Translations under genes and position numbers: made by a program | Assembly (NCBI GenBank): GCA_030017815.1 | Contig: JASEGX010000160.1 | Coordinates: 1-5,536 of the forward strand | Source of the DNA: Thermodesulfobacteriota bacterium | GTDB taxonomy: Bacteria > Desulfobacterota > QYQD01 | Length of the DNA: 5,536 nt | Direction of reading: 5' to 3' | The notes under the pieces: generated by a model | Database searches by the model: none | What the model saw: the letters and a program-made list of their open reading frames with translations, nothing else | Told to the model about the DNA's origin: nothing | Shown: positions 5,335-5,536 of the stretch, one piece after another | Layout: each line of letters starts with the position of its first letter | Numbering within the stretch: the first letter of the stretch is position 1

Positions 5335-5536
5335 TTACCGTGCGTCTTCTTTCACCGTGTAATAACAATTGGAGGCCACTTCGCCTGTAAATTCGATTTT
5401 AATTGTCTCTATCTCTTTCTTTGACAATTTTTCTCCCAGATAGGGTATCTTACCCATGAGATCCTTTTTCACATTATAATAATACCAGCATTCAGAACCG
5501 TCCGGCCGATTTTCCACGCTGTTCGGCCGGCCAAAC
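5335..5536 (-). CDS. C-terminal part of a BamE/SmpA-like lipoprotein (partial)
   Basis: The frame is open from the right edge of the window to a TAA at 5335-5337, giving 66 complete codons plus a partial one, so the 5' part lies outside. The visible residues begin FGRPNSVENRPDGSECWYYY, continue through KIPYLGEKLSKKEIETIKIEF and end SNCYYTVKEDAR. The layout G-x-P ... WYY ... ET-x-x-I-x-F ... Y resembles the end of SmpA/OmlA (BamE-type) domains found in small outer-membrane lipoproteins. The likeness is from pattern only; the lipobox cannot be checked because the N-terminus is missing. A GTG at 5517 would give a 60-residue product, but the open frame upstream makes a longer gene more likely. 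It ends 57 bases before pcm on the same strand and may be the upstream gene of that operon. Confidence 0.6.
   Translation of the reverse strand, partial: FGRPNSVENRPDGSECWYYYNVKKDLMGKIPYLGEKLSKKEIETIKIEFTGEVASNCYYTVKEDAR

Noticed and set aside
5525..5532. GGCCGGCC palindrome at the right edge
   Set aside because: A short self-complementary G/C string inside a coding frame; nothing else marks it as a site.

Overview
The window is ordinary chromosomal housekeeping and envelope DNA from a bacterium. I infer a Gram-negative, probably a deltaproteobacterium (Desulfobacterota or a relative). The signs are an outer-membrane type lipoprotein with a DUF4398-like helical domain, a BamE/SmpA-like lipoprotein tail, a PcnB-type poly(A) polymerase and a compact pcm-dedA-pcnB cluster. 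Base composition and codon use look even across the window, with no obvious foreign island apart from a possible insertion-sequence edge at the extreme left.

Layout from left to right. Bases 1-37 hold two near-identical 12-mers that look like the end of a mobile element. A good sigma-70 promoter (about 66-94) then drives a two-gene operon of small membrane proteins, DUF948 (YtxG-like, 121-528) and YtxH (518-859). This operon converges on nadK (NAD kinase, minus strand, 908-1726). A 215-bp divergent region (1727-1941) separates nadK from a plus-strand lipoprotein gene (1942-2547). That gene converges on a tightly packed minus-strand cluster, read from right to left: a partial BamE-like gene (5536-5335), pcm (5277-4603), a dedA-family gene (4613-3960) and pcnB (3960-2680). 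The 132-bp convergent gap at 2548-2679 contains a long inverted repeat, a CTCTGCGG tandem repeat and an A/T-rich hairpin.

How the genes work together. The YtxG/YtxH-like pair is probably a stress-related envelope unit, by analogy with the Bacillus subtilis ytxGHJ operon. NadK makes NADP. The pcm-dedA-pcnB genes overlap by 11 nt and 1 nt, so they are almost certainly co-transcribed and translationally coupled. Their functions (repair of isoaspartyl protein damage, membrane lipid or proton homeostasis, and RNA 3' polyadenylation) suggest a maintenance or stress operon rather than a single pathway. I see no CRISPR array, phage gene, tRNA, rRNA or clearly new system. The observations most worth checking are the non-coding ones: the convergent-gap repeats, the hairpin that may cover the pcm ribosome binding site, and the left-edge mobile-element signature.
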